Shown: positions 43,434 through 51,763 of the stretch, piece after piece
Layout: each line of letters begins with the position of its first letter
Position numbering within the stretch: the first letter of the stretch is position 1
Source of the DNA: Amycolatopsis jejuensis
Lineage (GTDB): Bacteria; Actinomycetota; Actinomycetes; Mycobacteriales; Pseudonocardiaceae
Direction of reading: 5' to 3'
Length of the DNA: 64,000 nucleotides
Assembly: GCF_000717335.1 (NCBI RefSeq)
Contig: NZ_JNYZ01000006.1
Coordinates: forward strand, 62,001 to 126,000
The notes under the pieces: generated by a model
The model's database searches: none
Seen by the model: only the letters and a program-made list of their open reading frames with translations
What the model was told of the DNA's origin: nothing
Program-made: the position numbers and the translations under genes

Positions 43434-44258
43434 TCAGCGCCCGGTGTGCCGAAGCAGCGCCGGGACGAACACGTCCCACAGCGGCTTCGGCAGATCGTGC
43501 CCGGCGCCTTCGAGGACCAGCAGCTCCGCACCCGGGATCGCGTCGCGCAGGGCTTTGCCGTGGGGGAGCGGGAGAGCCGGGTCGTGGTCGCCGTGCACGA
43601 CGAGGGTCGGCGCGGTGAGGTCGCGGAAGTCGTGGGACGGGCCGTCGAAGCTCATCGCGTAGTGGTTGGTGAGCGTGGCCGCGATGTCACGGGCGCGGGC
43701 GACGTCCTGTTCGACGAGCGCCCGGGTGGCGGCCTCGTCGAAGTACGGCGAGCCGCCCGAGTACGCCTGTACCGCCGCGACGAAGTAGTCCACCACCGCG
43801 GCGTGGTTCGTGAAGTCCGGCTCGGCGGGCACGGCGAGGTCGGCCGAGGGCGGGAGCCCGGCTTCGCCGGTGGTGGTGGAGACGAAGGTGAGCGACGCGA
43901 CCCGGCCGGGGTGCTCGGCGCCGAGGATCAGCCCGATCCCACCGGCCATCGACCGGCACACGACGTGTGCGCGGCCGACTCCGAGCGCATCGAGGATGCC
44001 GAGTGCGTCGCGGGCGAGGTCGGGGTAGGCGTAACCGGGGCGGCCCGGCGGATAGCTGGTGGACCGGCCGGTGTCGCGGTTGTCGTAGCGGATCACGAAC
44101 CGCCCGCCGTCCGCAATCCGCCGGCACAGCCCGGTTTCCCACCACAGCATCGACGCGGACGCGCCGTCGATGAACAGAATCGCCGGGTGCGCCGGATCGC
44201 CGAAGGTCTCGACGCACAGCTCGGCACCGTTGACCGGGAACAGCTTCTCCGCACTCAT
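43434..44258 (-). CDS. Alpha/beta hydrolase (methylesterase-like)
   Basis: A 274-residue hydrolase with a Ser nucleophile in CRSMAGGIG (about 100), ILFIDGASASMLWWE for the oxyanion region, VVHGDHDPALPL for the acid, and GAGHDLP for the His. YDNRDTGRS is typical of the RdmC/aclacinomycin-methylesterase group. Last gene of a four-gene operon after a flavin monooxygenase, an SDR and a CoA ligase; it is well placed to hydrolyse the ester or lactone made by the monooxygenase. The ATG at 44258 lies 10 bases after the ligase stop. Confidence 0.87.
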   Translation of the reverse strand: MSAEKLFPVNGAELCVETFGDPAHPAILFIDGASASMLWWETGLCRRIADGGRFVIRYDNRDTGRSTSYPPGRPGYAYPDLARDALGILDALGVGRAHVVCRSMAGGIGLILGAEHPGRVASLTFVSTTTGEAGLPPSADLAVPAEPDFTNHAAVVDYFVAAVQAYSGGSPYFDEAATRALVEQDVARARDIAATLTNHYAMSFDGPSHDFRDLTAPTLVVHGDHDPALPLPHGKALRDAIPGAELLVLEGAGHDLPKPLWDVFVPALLRHTGR

Positions 44259-44268
44259 GACCAGCACG

Positions 44269-45768
44269 CTAGGCCAATTCGCGGAGCACCTGCGCACGGA
44301 GCGCCGAGCGGTTGACCTTCCCGGTCGCCATCCGCGGGATCTCGGCCACCACGCGGTACTCCCGTGGCCGCTTGAACTTCGCCAGCCGGGCCTCGGTGTA
44401 CGCCGCCAGCTCGCCGGGCAGCGCCGCCCGATCCGCCCCGGCGGCCGGTTGCACGACGGCGACCACCCGCTGTCCCCACTCGTCGTCCGGCAGCCCGACC
44501 ACCGCGAGGTCGACGACCAGCGGGTGGCCGAGCAACGCGGACTCGACCTCGGCCGGGTACACGTTGACGCCCCCGCTCAGGATCAGGTCGGTCCGCCGGT
44601 CGAGGACGAACAACCGGCCCTGCTCGTCCAGGCGCCCGACGTCGCCGAGCACGAGCGCATCGCCGGACCGGCTGTCCCGGGTCTTGCCGGGATCGCCGAG
44701 GTACTCGAACGGCGGGCTGCCCGAGATGTGGATCAGCCCTTCCGCCCCGGCCGGCACCGGCGCGCCGGCCGCGTCCCGGATCTCGATCGTGTACCCGGGC
44801 CGCGCGCGGCCGACGGTTCCCGGCGCCTCGAGCCACTCCCGGCTGTGCACCGTGGTGGTCACGGCGCTTTCGGTGGAGCCGTAGAACTCTTCGAGCACCG
44901 GGCCCCACCACTCGATCATCCGATGTTTGACCGGCGGCGGGCACGGCGCCCCGGCATGCACAACCGCCCGCAACCGCCCGGGGTCGAACGCGGCCCGCTC
45001 CTCGCCGGGCAGCTGCAGCAGCCGCACGAACATCGTCGGGACCAGGAACGACTCCGTCATGCCGGACTCGCCCGCGAACCGCAAGAACCTGCTCGCGTCG
45101 AAGCGGCCGCCGGGCGCGAACGTGACGGTGACCCCGCGGGCCAGCGCGCCGAGGACCATGCTGTTCGGAGCCGGGTGGTACAGCGGCGCGACGGCCACGT
45201 GGATTCCCGGACCCGGCGTGAGCCCCAGCAACGGCCAGGTCGCGCGCGACAGCTCGACGTCCTGCTCCGGCGTCGCACCACTCAGCGCGCGGTGGACGCC
45301 TTTGGGACGGCCGGTCGTCCCGGAGCTGTAGTACGTGACCGAACCGGCGCGCCGGTCCCGCGGATCGGCGTCCGGCAGATGCGCCCACGCCCGCTCGAAG
45401 CCAGGTCCGGTGGTGAAGACCCGGATCCCGGCCGCCGCTGCCTCGACCACCGGGAGCAGCTCGTCATTCGTGACCACCAGCGACGGACCGCAATTCCCGA
45501 GAATGTAAGCGATTTCCGGAGCCGTGAGATGGCGGTTGACCGGCACGAAGTAGCGCTCGGTGCTGAGCGCGGCGAGCTCGATCGCCAGCAGCTCCGAGCA
45601 GTTCGGCAGCACCACGGCGACGCTGCCGCCGCGGGGCACCCCGGCCTCGTCCCAGCTCGCCGCGATCCGGGCGACGACCGACCGGAGCTCGCCGAAGGTG
45701 ATCGACTGCGTCCCGTCGACGAGCGCGGGCGTGCCCGGCTCGCGCTGCGCGACCTCGAACCAGCTCAT
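44269..45768 (-). CDS. Acyl-CoA synthetase / acid-CoA ligase
   Basis: A 499-residue adenylate-forming enzyme. P-loop SSGTTGRPKGV (about 155-165), FYGSTESAVT (about 295), hinge region GDVGRLDEQGRLFVLDRRTDL, SGGVNVYPAEVE and the C-terminal Lys in ATGKVNRSAL are all present. It activates a carboxylic acid as a CoA thioester. The ATG at 45768 is followed by MSWFEVAQREPG; a longer version from 45843 overlaps the SDR gene and is less likely. It would act on the acid freed by the hydrolase encoded downstream. Confidence 0.9.
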   Translation of the reverse strand: MSWFEVAQREPGTPALVDGTQSITFGELRSVVARIAASWDEAGVPRGGSVAVVLPNCSELLAIELAALSTERYFVPVNRHLTAPEIAYILGNCGPSLVVTNDELLPVVEAAAAGIRVFTTGPGFERAWAHLPDADPRDRRAGSVTYYSSGTTGRPKGVHRALSGATPEQDVELSRATWPLLGLTPGPGIHVAVAPLYHPAPNSMVLGALARGVTVTFAPGGRFDASRFLRFAGESGMTESFLVPTMFVRLLQLPGEERAAFDPGRLRAVVHAGAPCPPPVKHRMIEWWGPVLEEFYGSTESAVTTTVHSREWLEAPGTVGRARPGYTIEIRDAAGAPVPAGAEGLIHISGSPPFEYLGDPGKTRDSRSGDALVLGDVGRLDEQGRLFVLDRRTDLILSGGVNVYPAEVESALLGHPLVVDLAVVGLPDDEWGQRVVAVVQPAAGADRAALPGELAAYTEARLAKFKRPREYRVVAEIPRMATGKVNRSALRAQVLRELA

Positions 45769-45796
45769 GTTTCGTTGCCTGCCTTCCGGAAGCGGG

Positions 45797-46645
45797 TCAG
45801 CTGAACCCGGGTACCTGACCGCCGTGCACCGGCAGCACCGCACCGTTGATGAACGTCGAGGCGGGACCGGCCAGCCACGTCACCGCTTCGGCGACATCGT
45901 CGGGTACGCCGAGACGGCCGATCGGGATCGACCCGGCGATCGACTCGGCGGCCTCGTCGATCGTGACCCCGGAAGACTGGGCCACCATGGCTTGTTCGGC
46001 CAGGCCCATGTCGGTGACGACGTAGCCGGGAGCCACCGCGTTGACCCGGATCCCCGACGGCGCCAGCTCCTGCGAGAGCAGCCGGGTCAGCCCGACGACG
46101 GCGTGCTTGGAGACGACATATGCGCCGTACTCGGGAAGTGCGGCGAGGCCGAGGGTCGAAGCGACGTTCACGATCGCGCCGGTACGAGCGGCGCGCATGC
46201 CGGGCAGGACCGCGCGGATCACGCCGATCGGGCCGAGAACGTTGACGCGCAACGAGGTTTCCCAAGCGGCGTCGTCGACCTCGTCGAAGGGAGCGGTGCC
46301 GACCGCGGTACCCGCATTGTTCACGAGAATCGTGACCGGGCCCAGACTTTCGGCGACGGAGGCAACGCCTGCGCCCACGCCGGCCGCGTCGGAGATGTCC
46401 ATCGGCACGGCCACACTGCGGCGCCCGATCTTTCGGACCAGTTCGGCCGTCGCCTCCAGCTCATCGGGATTGTCGCCGACTCCGACCCCGGCGAGGTCCA
46501 GGTGTGGCGCCGGACGCGCGAGATCGGACACGGCCACGTCGGCACCGGCGCGGGCCAGGCACAGGGCGATGGCCCGGCCGATTCCCCGTGCCCGTCCCGC
46601 TCCGGTGACGAGCGCGACGCTTCCGGCGAGTGGCTGCGTGGTCAT
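45797..46645 (-). CDS. SDR-family oxidoreductase (alcohol dehydrogenase type)
   Basis: A 282-residue classical SDR. TGAGRARGIGRAIA (about 14-27) is a slightly long glycine loop; NNAGTA, VASTLG, and YVVSK with Tyr and Lys complete the site; the SDLARP after strand 2 suggests NAD. The insertion around residues 45-65 (DNPDELEATAEL) is typical of actinomycete mycofactocin-linked and catabolic SDRs. It likely oxidises a secondary alcohol to the ketone used by the monooxygenase whose gene overlaps its start by 4 bases. Confidence 0.9.
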   Translation of the reverse strand: MTTQPLAGSVALVTGAGRARGIGRAIALCLARAGADVAVSDLARPAPHLDLAGVGVGDNPDELEATAELVRKIGRRSVAVPMDISDAAGVGAGVASVAESLGPVTILVNNAGTAVGTAPFDEVDDAAWETSLRVNVLGPIGVIRAVLPGMRAARTGAIVNVASTLGLAALPEYGAYVVSKHAVVGLTRLLSQELAPSGIRVNAVAPGYVVTDMGLAEQAMVAQSSGVTIDEAAESIAGSIPIGRLGVPDDVAEAVTWLAGPASTFINGAVLPVHGGQVPGFS

Positions 46646-47967
46646 CGGGCCACCTCCGTCAGCTCGGGTACGCCGAATTTCTCCCGGATCTCCCGCAACG
46701 CGTCTTGATAGGCAAACGTGTTCACGTAGCTGGCGTGGCGGGGCGAGTCGAGGTACTGCTTTCCGCCCGTCAGATCCGGGTCATGGCTGCGTTTCATCTC
46801 CGCGAAAGTGGCTTTGTCCCCGCCCTGCAACGTCAAATCCATCGCGATGAGCTGCGCCATCTCCTCGAAGCGCTGGTACGCCGCGTCCGCGAACTCGATG
46901 AAACCGAGCACGTACAGCGAATCGACGGAGCGGTTGAAAATGTTCAGATACAGCTGCGGATGCCCGCTTTTCCACTCGAACAAGGCTTCGTCGACGAACG
47001 GGATCTTGTAGTCGTAGCCGGTCGCGAGGAGCAGCAGGTCGATTTCCTCGCGGGTGCCGTCGGCGAACACGACGTCCGAGCCGTCGAGCCGGTCGACGTC
47101 CGGTTTCGCGGTGATGTCGCCGTGGTTGAAGTGATGGATGATCTGGTCGTTGACGATCGGGTGGGACGAGAGCGCGTCGTGGTCGGGCGCCGGGAGCCCG
47201 AACCTCGTCACGTCGCCGACGAGCGCGTCCAGCAGCTGGTTCAGGTCGCCGGGGAGGCTGACCCCGGCGGGCAGTTTCCCGCCGGAGCGCGAGAAGACGT
47301 CGAGCGGGACCCCGAAGATGTGCTTGGGCAGGAACCGGTAACCGCGCCGGACGCTGAGGAACGCCTTGTCCGCGGTCGTCGCGGCGTCGCAGGCGATGTC
47401 GACCCCCGAGTTCCCGGCCCCGACGATGAGCACCTTCTTGCCGCGGAAGGACGCACTGTCGAAGTACTCCGACGAATGCCGGATCTCGCCGGTGAACGTG
47501 TCCTGCCCGGCGAGTTCGGGCTTGCTGGGGTGCCAGGTGACGCCGGGTGCGACCACGAGTGCGCGGTAGTGCTTCCGCGTCCCGCCTGCGGTGACCTGCC
47601 AGGTGCCGTCCGGCTGGAGGTCGGCCTGTTCGACGGCGGTGCCGAAAGTGATGTGATCGGACAGCTTTTCCGCGGTGGCGAACTGCCGGATGTACGCGCA
47701 GATCTGGGACCACGACGGGTAGTCCGGGTAGGTGCCGGGCATCGGATGCCCGTAGAAGCCGCTGCGGTGGCGCGAGCTGATGAAGTGCGCCGTGCGGTAG
47801 ATCGGGCTGCCTTCGTTGGCGGGATCCCAGATGCCGCCCACGTCCGAGTGTTTCTCGTAGTGGTCGAAGGGAATGCCGGCGGCCCGCAGCTGCCGCGCGG
47901 CGACCAGCCCGGACGGACCGGCCCCGACGATGCAGACCCGCTCGGGGCGTTCGGTGGTGGCTGTCAT
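46642..47967 (-). CDS. Flavin-containing monooxygenase (FMO / Baeyer-Villiger-like)
   Basis: A 441-residue monooxygenase. FAD site GAGPSGLVAARQL (about 14-26), NADP site VGAGNSGVDIA (about 196), and the fingerprint FTGEIRHSSEY (about 172-182), which follows FxGxxxHxxxY/F of FMOs (type I Baeyer-Villiger enzymes usually end in W). LLLATGYDYKIPF is the FMO ATGY motif. It oxidises a nitrogen, sulfur or carbonyl group using NADPH and oxygen. Heading an operon with SDR, hydrolase and CoA ligase genes, a ketone-to-ester step is most likely. Confidence 0.9.
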   Translation of the reverse strand: MTATTERPERVCIVGAGPSGLVAARQLRAAGIPFDHYEKHSDVGGIWDPANEGSPIYRTAHFISSRHRSGFYGHPMPGTYPDYPSWSQICAYIRQFATAEKLSDHITFGTAVEQADLQPDGTWQVTAGGTRKHYRALVVAPGVTWHPSKPELAGQDTFTGEIRHSSEYFDSASFRGKKVLIVGAGNSGVDIACDAATTADKAFLSVRRGYRFLPKHIFGVPLDVFSRSGGKLPAGVSLPGDLNQLLDALVGDVTRFGLPAPDHDALSSHPIVNDQIIHHFNHGDITAKPDVDRLDGSDVVFADGTREEIDLLLLATGYDYKIPFVDEALFEWKSGHPQLYLNIFNRSVDSLYVLGFIEFADAAYQRFEEMAQLIAMDLTLQGGDKATFAEMKRSHDPDLTGGKQYLDSPRHASYVNTFAYQDALREIREKFGVPELTEVAR

Positions 47968-48091
47968 GCGCAGGTACCCCCTGGGTGGTTTTCCGGATGA
48001 GGTGGCCCGCTTGCCGGCGGAGCGGGATGCCTCCACACTGTCACAGTCAGCCGACTTAGGCAAACGCCCGATTCGAATGACCTAGACTGTC

Positions 48092-48105
48092 CCGGACCGG
48101 TCCGG
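48092..48105. promoter_or_regulatory. 14-bp perfect palindrome, likely operator of the TetR gene
   Basis: CCGGACCGGTCCGG, 38 bases before the TetR start and in the gap between the divergent FMO operon and TetR gene. A second, imperfect GACGGACCGGAC follows directly. Confidence 0.5.
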
Positions 48106-48142
48106 ACGGACCGGACGGCGGAGCCCGGAACGAGGAGAGCAA

Positions 48143-48742
48143 GTGGCACGAGTACCCGTGGAACAGCGGCGGCGGGACCTGATCGAGGCCGCGTTCCAGG
48201 TGATGGCCCGCGACGGCATCGCGGCGGCGACGACCCGCGCGATCTGCGCCGAGGCCGGGGTCCACCAGAGTGTGTTCCACTACTCGTTCGGGTCGAAGAA
48301 GGAGCTGCTGCAGGAGCTGATCCGGATCACCATCGGCGACATGATCGAGGCCTCGATCGACGCGAGAAAAGTGACCAAGGACATCGGGGAGTCGTTCCGC
48401 AACGGCATGCGGAGTGCGTGGGCCAAGGCGAAGGCGCATCCCGAACGGCAGCTCGTGGCGTACGAGTTCACGACGCACGTCCTGCGCGATCCCGAACTCG
48501 CGGCGCTCGCGGCCTGGCAGTACGAGCAGTACTACGCCGAAACCGAGCGATCCGTCCTCGTGATGGAGGAGGTGGCCGGGGTCGGGTGGACGGTGCCGCG
48601 GGCCGTCCTGGTCCGCACGCTGACCTCGGCGATAGACGGGCTCGTCCTCGGCTGGCTGGCCGATCGCGACACGGAAGCGGCCGAGGCGTCCCTCGGCCTG
48701 CTCGCCGATTACTTCACCACCCTCGCCGTTCCTGCTCGTTGA
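48143..48742 (+). CDS. TetR-family transcriptional regulator
   Basis: A 199-residue repressor with GTG start and GAGGAGAGC before it. The helix-turn-helix lies at about 9-55 (ARDGIAAATTRAICAEAGVHQSVFHYSFGSKKELL). The rest is a helical ligand domain with several Tyr/Trp/Phe residues (WQYEQYYAE), suggesting a hydrophobic ligand. It is divergent from the monooxygenase/SDR/ligase/hydrolase operon, so that operon is its probable target, and a pathway ketone or ester its probable inducer. It ends 9 bases before the stop of a convergent permease gene. Confidence 0.9.
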   Translation: MARVPVEQRRRDLIEAAFQVMARDGIAAATTRAICAEAGVHQSVFHYSFGSKKELLQELIRITIGDMIEASIDARKVTKDIGESFRNGMRSAWAKAKAHPERQLVAYEFTTHVLRDPELAALAAWQYEQYYAETERSVLVMEEVAGVGWTVPRAVLVRTLTSAIDGLVLGWLADRDTEAAEASLGLLADYFTTLAVPAR

Positions 48743-48751
48743 GGGGAACGG

Positions 48752-50182
48752 TCATTCGCCGAATTCGCCGTACGTGCCGATTCGCGCGTATTTCTCCGGG
48801 CGGCGCGAGCGGAGCCACCAGCCACGGAGGCCGCCGATTACCGCCGCGCCGAGCAGGGCGTAGGGGAGGACGTTGATCCAGTCGGACGTCGCGCCGGAGA
48901 GGGTTTTGAAGTTCTGCACGATCAGCACCGCGGCCGCGACGAAGGCGATCAGGCCGATCGCCGACCCGATCAGCACGCCCGCGCCGGACCTCGCCGTCCG
49001 CCAGAAGTACGCGATGATCGCCGCGGCGGCGAGCGCTTGCAGGACCACGATGCCGAGCGTGCCGATGCCGGTCATGATCGTGAGCATGTTCAGGTAGGGG
49101 TCGGCTCCGATCACGGCGAACACCAGCGAAACCAGTACGCACACGGCGGTGACGGTGAGACTCGCCCGCGCGGGGGTGTCGTGCTTGGGATGCGTGCGGC
49201 CGAGCGACACCGGCAGCAGCGCCCCCTCGCGGCTGATCGAGAAGAGGTACCGGCTGGTGGCGTTGTGGAGGGCGAGCAGCGCGGAGAACAGGCTCGTGAG
49301 GGTGGCGACGTACATGATCTTGGTGAGCAGCCCGGTCGCGAACTCGTTGCTCAGCCCGAAAACCAGGCCGCTCAGCTTCTTGCTCGCGACGGCTTCGACG
49401 TTGCCGGTCCCGACGGCGCCCACGACGACCCAGGTCGTGAGCGCATAGAAACCGGCGATGACGAGGACGGCGATGTACGTCGCCCGCGGGACCGACCGCC
49501 GCGAATCCTGTGACTCCTCGGAGTAGATCGCGGCGGATTCGAAGCCGATGAACGTCGTGAGGGCGAACATGAATCCGAGGCCGAACGAACCCGGCGTGAA
49601 CAAGTGCGCCGGATTCATTGCCTGCGCGGGGAAAGCGCCGGCGCCGCGGTGCACGATGATCGCGACGACGAGGACGAGAATCGCCAGCAGTTCGACGCCG
49701 AGCATCACCGCCAGCACGTTGCCGGCAATGGTGATCTCCCGGACCCCCATCACCGCGACGCACGCCAGCGCCACCCCCGCGAACACCCACCACGGAATCT
49801 CGTGCCCGATGAGCAGCGTGGCGACGATGGTGCCGAAGTTCCCGACGCTGGCCACGAGAAGCAGCGTCAGCGCCAGGTACGCGCCGATCGCGACGACGGC
49901 GGCGGCCAGCGCGGCAGGACGGCCGAGCCCTTGTGCGACGTAGGTGTAGAAACCACCGGCGGCCGACATCCGCCGGGCCATCGCCGCGTAACCGACGGCG
50001 AAGCACAGCAGCAAAACCCCGGTGAGGACGAACACTGCGGGCATCGAGGAACCGCTCCCGATCGCCATCGCGATCGGGATGATCCCGACGACCGCCCCCA
50101 GCGGCGCGGCGGCCGCGACGACCATCATGACGATCTTGAACGTGCTCAGGTTGCCACTCAACCGCTCGGTACTCGTGCTCAC
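48752..50182 (-). CDS. APC-family permease
   Basis: A 476-residue, roughly 12-helix transporter. Helix 1 contains AAAAPLGAVVGIIPIAMAIGSG, then SAAGGFYTYVAQGLGRP and TFIGFESAAIYSEESQD, all typical of amino acid/amine permeases of the APC family. The GTG at 50182 has GAAGGAGG seven bases upstream, so it is chosen over the ATG at 50209. A strong promoter and a palindrome lie upstream. The C-terminus ends about RIGTYGEFGE. The substrate is unknown. Confidence 0.88.
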   Translation of the reverse strand: MSTSTERLSGNLSTFKIVMMVVAAAAPLGAVVGIIPIAMAIGSGSSMPAVFVLTGVLLLCFAVGYAAMARRMSAAGGFYTYVAQGLGRPAALAAAVVAIGAYLALTLLLVASVGNFGTIVATLLIGHEIPWWVFAGVALACVAVMGVREITIAGNVLAVMLGVELLAILVLVVAIIVHRGAGAFPAQAMNPAHLFTPGSFGLGFMFALTTFIGFESAAIYSEESQDSRRSVPRATYIAVLVIAGFYALTTWVVVGAVGTGNVEAVASKKLSGLVFGLSNEFATGLLTKIMYVATLTSLFSALLALHNATSRYLFSISREGALLPVSLGRTHPKHDTPARASLTVTAVCVLVSLVFAVIGADPYLNMLTIMTGIGTLGIVVLQALAAAAIIAYFWRTARSGAGVLIGSAIGLIAFVAAAVLIVQNFKTLSGATSDWINVLPYALLGAAVIGGLRGWWLRSRRPEKYARIGTYGEFGE

Positions 50183-50237
50183 TGCGGCCTCCTTCGATGG
50201 GGACGGCATCACGTGACTCGGGTCACAGGCTCGTGGT

Positions 50238-50266
50238 ACCTTAAACCGGTCGTTAGAATTAGTCAA
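50238..50266 (-). promoter_or_regulatory. Promoter of the APC permease gene
   Basis: On the minus strand TTGACT (50266-50261) and TAAGGT (50243-50238) are 17 bases apart, 55 bases before the GTG start. The -35 box lies within the palindrome at 50259-50274. Confidence 0.6.
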
Positions 50267-50274
50267 TCGACTAA
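50259..50274. promoter_or_regulatory. Palindromic operator over the permease promoter
   Basis: TTAGTC-AATC-GACTAA, a 16-base inverted repeat with perfect 6-bp arms covering the -35 box. The region is AT-rich compared with its surroundings. The cognate regulator is not obvious; the nearest unpaired one is the LysR protein at 50794-51705. Confidence 0.6.
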
Positions 50275-50793
50275 GTTTCGGTGGAGTGGCTTACCGGGAC
50301 TCGTCAGGGATCGGTAAGGATTCTGCTCAAGTCCGTGGTGGCGGTGTTCCGGGTGGTTGCCGCGTTGGTGATTCCGGTGGAGAAATGTTGTGCGGCAATG
50401 ATGTTCGGCCGCCGGTTATGACCTGAGTGGACGGTCGTGGCCTGCCGTCTCAGCGGTGAGACGGGCGAACAGGCGCGCTTGACCGTCTGGGCTGGGGTAC
50501 TGGCATTCGGCTCCGCCGCGGTGCCGACGGTCGTCGCGCTGCTGGTCTTCTCCTCCTTTGCTGGACGTGGCTGCGTCCCTCATCGACGCATGCGTCAACC
50601 GCGGGACGCCGTCTGCTCGGATTCAGCGGTACAACGCCGTCGTGAGTGGGGCAACCGCAGTCGCGGCGGCAATGCTCGGCGTGTTCGGCGCCTGGGCGTT
50701 GTTTCTCGGGGGCAGCTATGGGTGGCGCTGCGCATTCAGCGGGCCACGGCCGATGCTCGCCAGCGGCGCCCTGACCGCGGCAGCAGAGGCAGG
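50275..50793. other. Region of about 520 bp without a convincing gene
   Basis: No protein family is recognisable on either strand. Two weak possibilities: a 46-codon frame at 50281-50421 (plus, GTG start, no ribosome site) encoding a hydrophobic stretch (VVAVFRVVAALVIPVEKCC) with a rare TTA codon near its end; and a frame at 50558-50869 with one hydrophobic helix (AVAAAMLGVFGAWALFLGG). The GC content is lower than in neighbouring genes. It may hold the remains of a lost gene. Confidence 0.4.
50445..50464. terminator. Perfect 8-bp hairpin
   Basis: CCGTCTCA-GCGG-TGAGACGG. It follows the small hydrophobic frame at 50281-50421 by 24 bases and could be a terminator, though no T run follows. Confidence 0.4.
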
Positions 50794-51705
50794 TCAGTGC
50801 TCGCCGTCCGGGGTGAGTGCGTGGCGGACCACGGTCCGGAGCCAGGTGTGTGCCCGGTCGGTGTCGTAACGCCGATGCCACGCGAGGATCAGCGGGACCG
50901 GCGGCACTGGCAGGGGCAGGGCGCGGGTTCCGAGGCCGGTCTCCCGGACCAGCGCCGCACCCATCCGCTCCGGCATGGCAACGAGAACGTCGTTGCGGCG
51001 GGCGAACTGCAGTGCGGCGGCGAGGGTGGGGACGGCGGCGATGACCCGGCGGGTGGTGCCGCGTTCGTGGAGTGCGTCGTCGATCGGGTCGCGTAGGCGG
51101 CCGCGGCGGGAGACCGTGAGGTGGTCGGCTGCGATGTAGCGCTTGAGGGTGAGCGGGCCGCGGGCCAGCGGGTGGTGCGGCCGGAGTGCGACCACGAGCC
51201 GGTCCTGCGCGGCCGTTTCGGCCTGGATATCCGGCAGGGCGGGCTCGTCGGCGCCGAGTTCGAGGTCGACTCGCCCGTGGCGCAGGTCGTTGTCGTCCGC
51301 TTCGGATTCGGCCAGGAACCGCAGCCGCACGCCGGGGGCCTGGTCCCGGACGGCGGCGAGGACTGCCGGGCCGGCGCCGGCCGTGACGGCGTCGTGCCAG
51401 CGCAGGGTGAAGGTCCGTTCGAGGGTGGTCAGGTCGAGGTCGACGTCGGGGGCGAGGACCGCATGCGCCTGCTGCACGAGCGCGTGGACCTTGCCGCGGA
51501 TGGCCAGCGCGTGCGGCGTGGGGGTCATCGTCCGGCCGGTGCGGACCAGGATCTGGTCCCCGGTGACGCGCCGGATCCGGCTCAGTGCCCGGCTCATCGC
51601 CGGTGCGGTGAGGTGCAGGCGGTCGGCCGCACCCGCGACGCTGCCTTCCTCCAGTAAGGCGTCGAGCGACGTCAGGAGATTCAGATCCAAGTGCATGGGA
51701 GTCAT
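50794..51705 (-). CDS. LysR-family transcriptional regulator
   Basis: A 303-residue regulator. The N-terminal winged helix LNLLTSLDALLEEGSVAGAADRLHLTAPAMSRALSRIRR (about 7-45, given here as a region) is typical, followed by LVRTGRTMTPTPHAL. The remaining part is the substrate-binding-like sensor domain. NLLTSLDALLEE at the start is seen in NodD/PcpR-like members. It is divergent from an IMPase-family gene; between them ATGCA (51722-51726) and TGCGT (51737-51741) make an imperfect inverted repeat that may be its site. A second ATG at 51696 is possible. Confidence 0.88.
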   Translation of the reverse strand: MTPMHLDLNLLTSLDALLEEGSVAGAADRLHLTAPAMSRALSRIRRVTGDQILVRTGRTMTPTPHALAIRGKVHALVQQAHAVLAPDVDLDLTTLERTFTLRWHDAVTAGAGPAVLAAVRDQAPGVRLRFLAESEADDNDLRHGRVDLELGADEPALPDIQAETAAQDRLVVALRPHHPLARGPLTLKRYIAADHLTVSRRGRLRDPIDDALHERGTTRRVIAAVPTLAAALQFARRNDVLVAMPERMGAALVRETGLGTRALPLPVPPVPLILAWHRRYDTDRAHTWLRTVVRHALTPDGEH

Positions 51706-51763
51706 CTTATCCGTGCCTGACATGCAGTTGAAGTTATGCGTCGATGTTCCTAGCGTGGACCTC

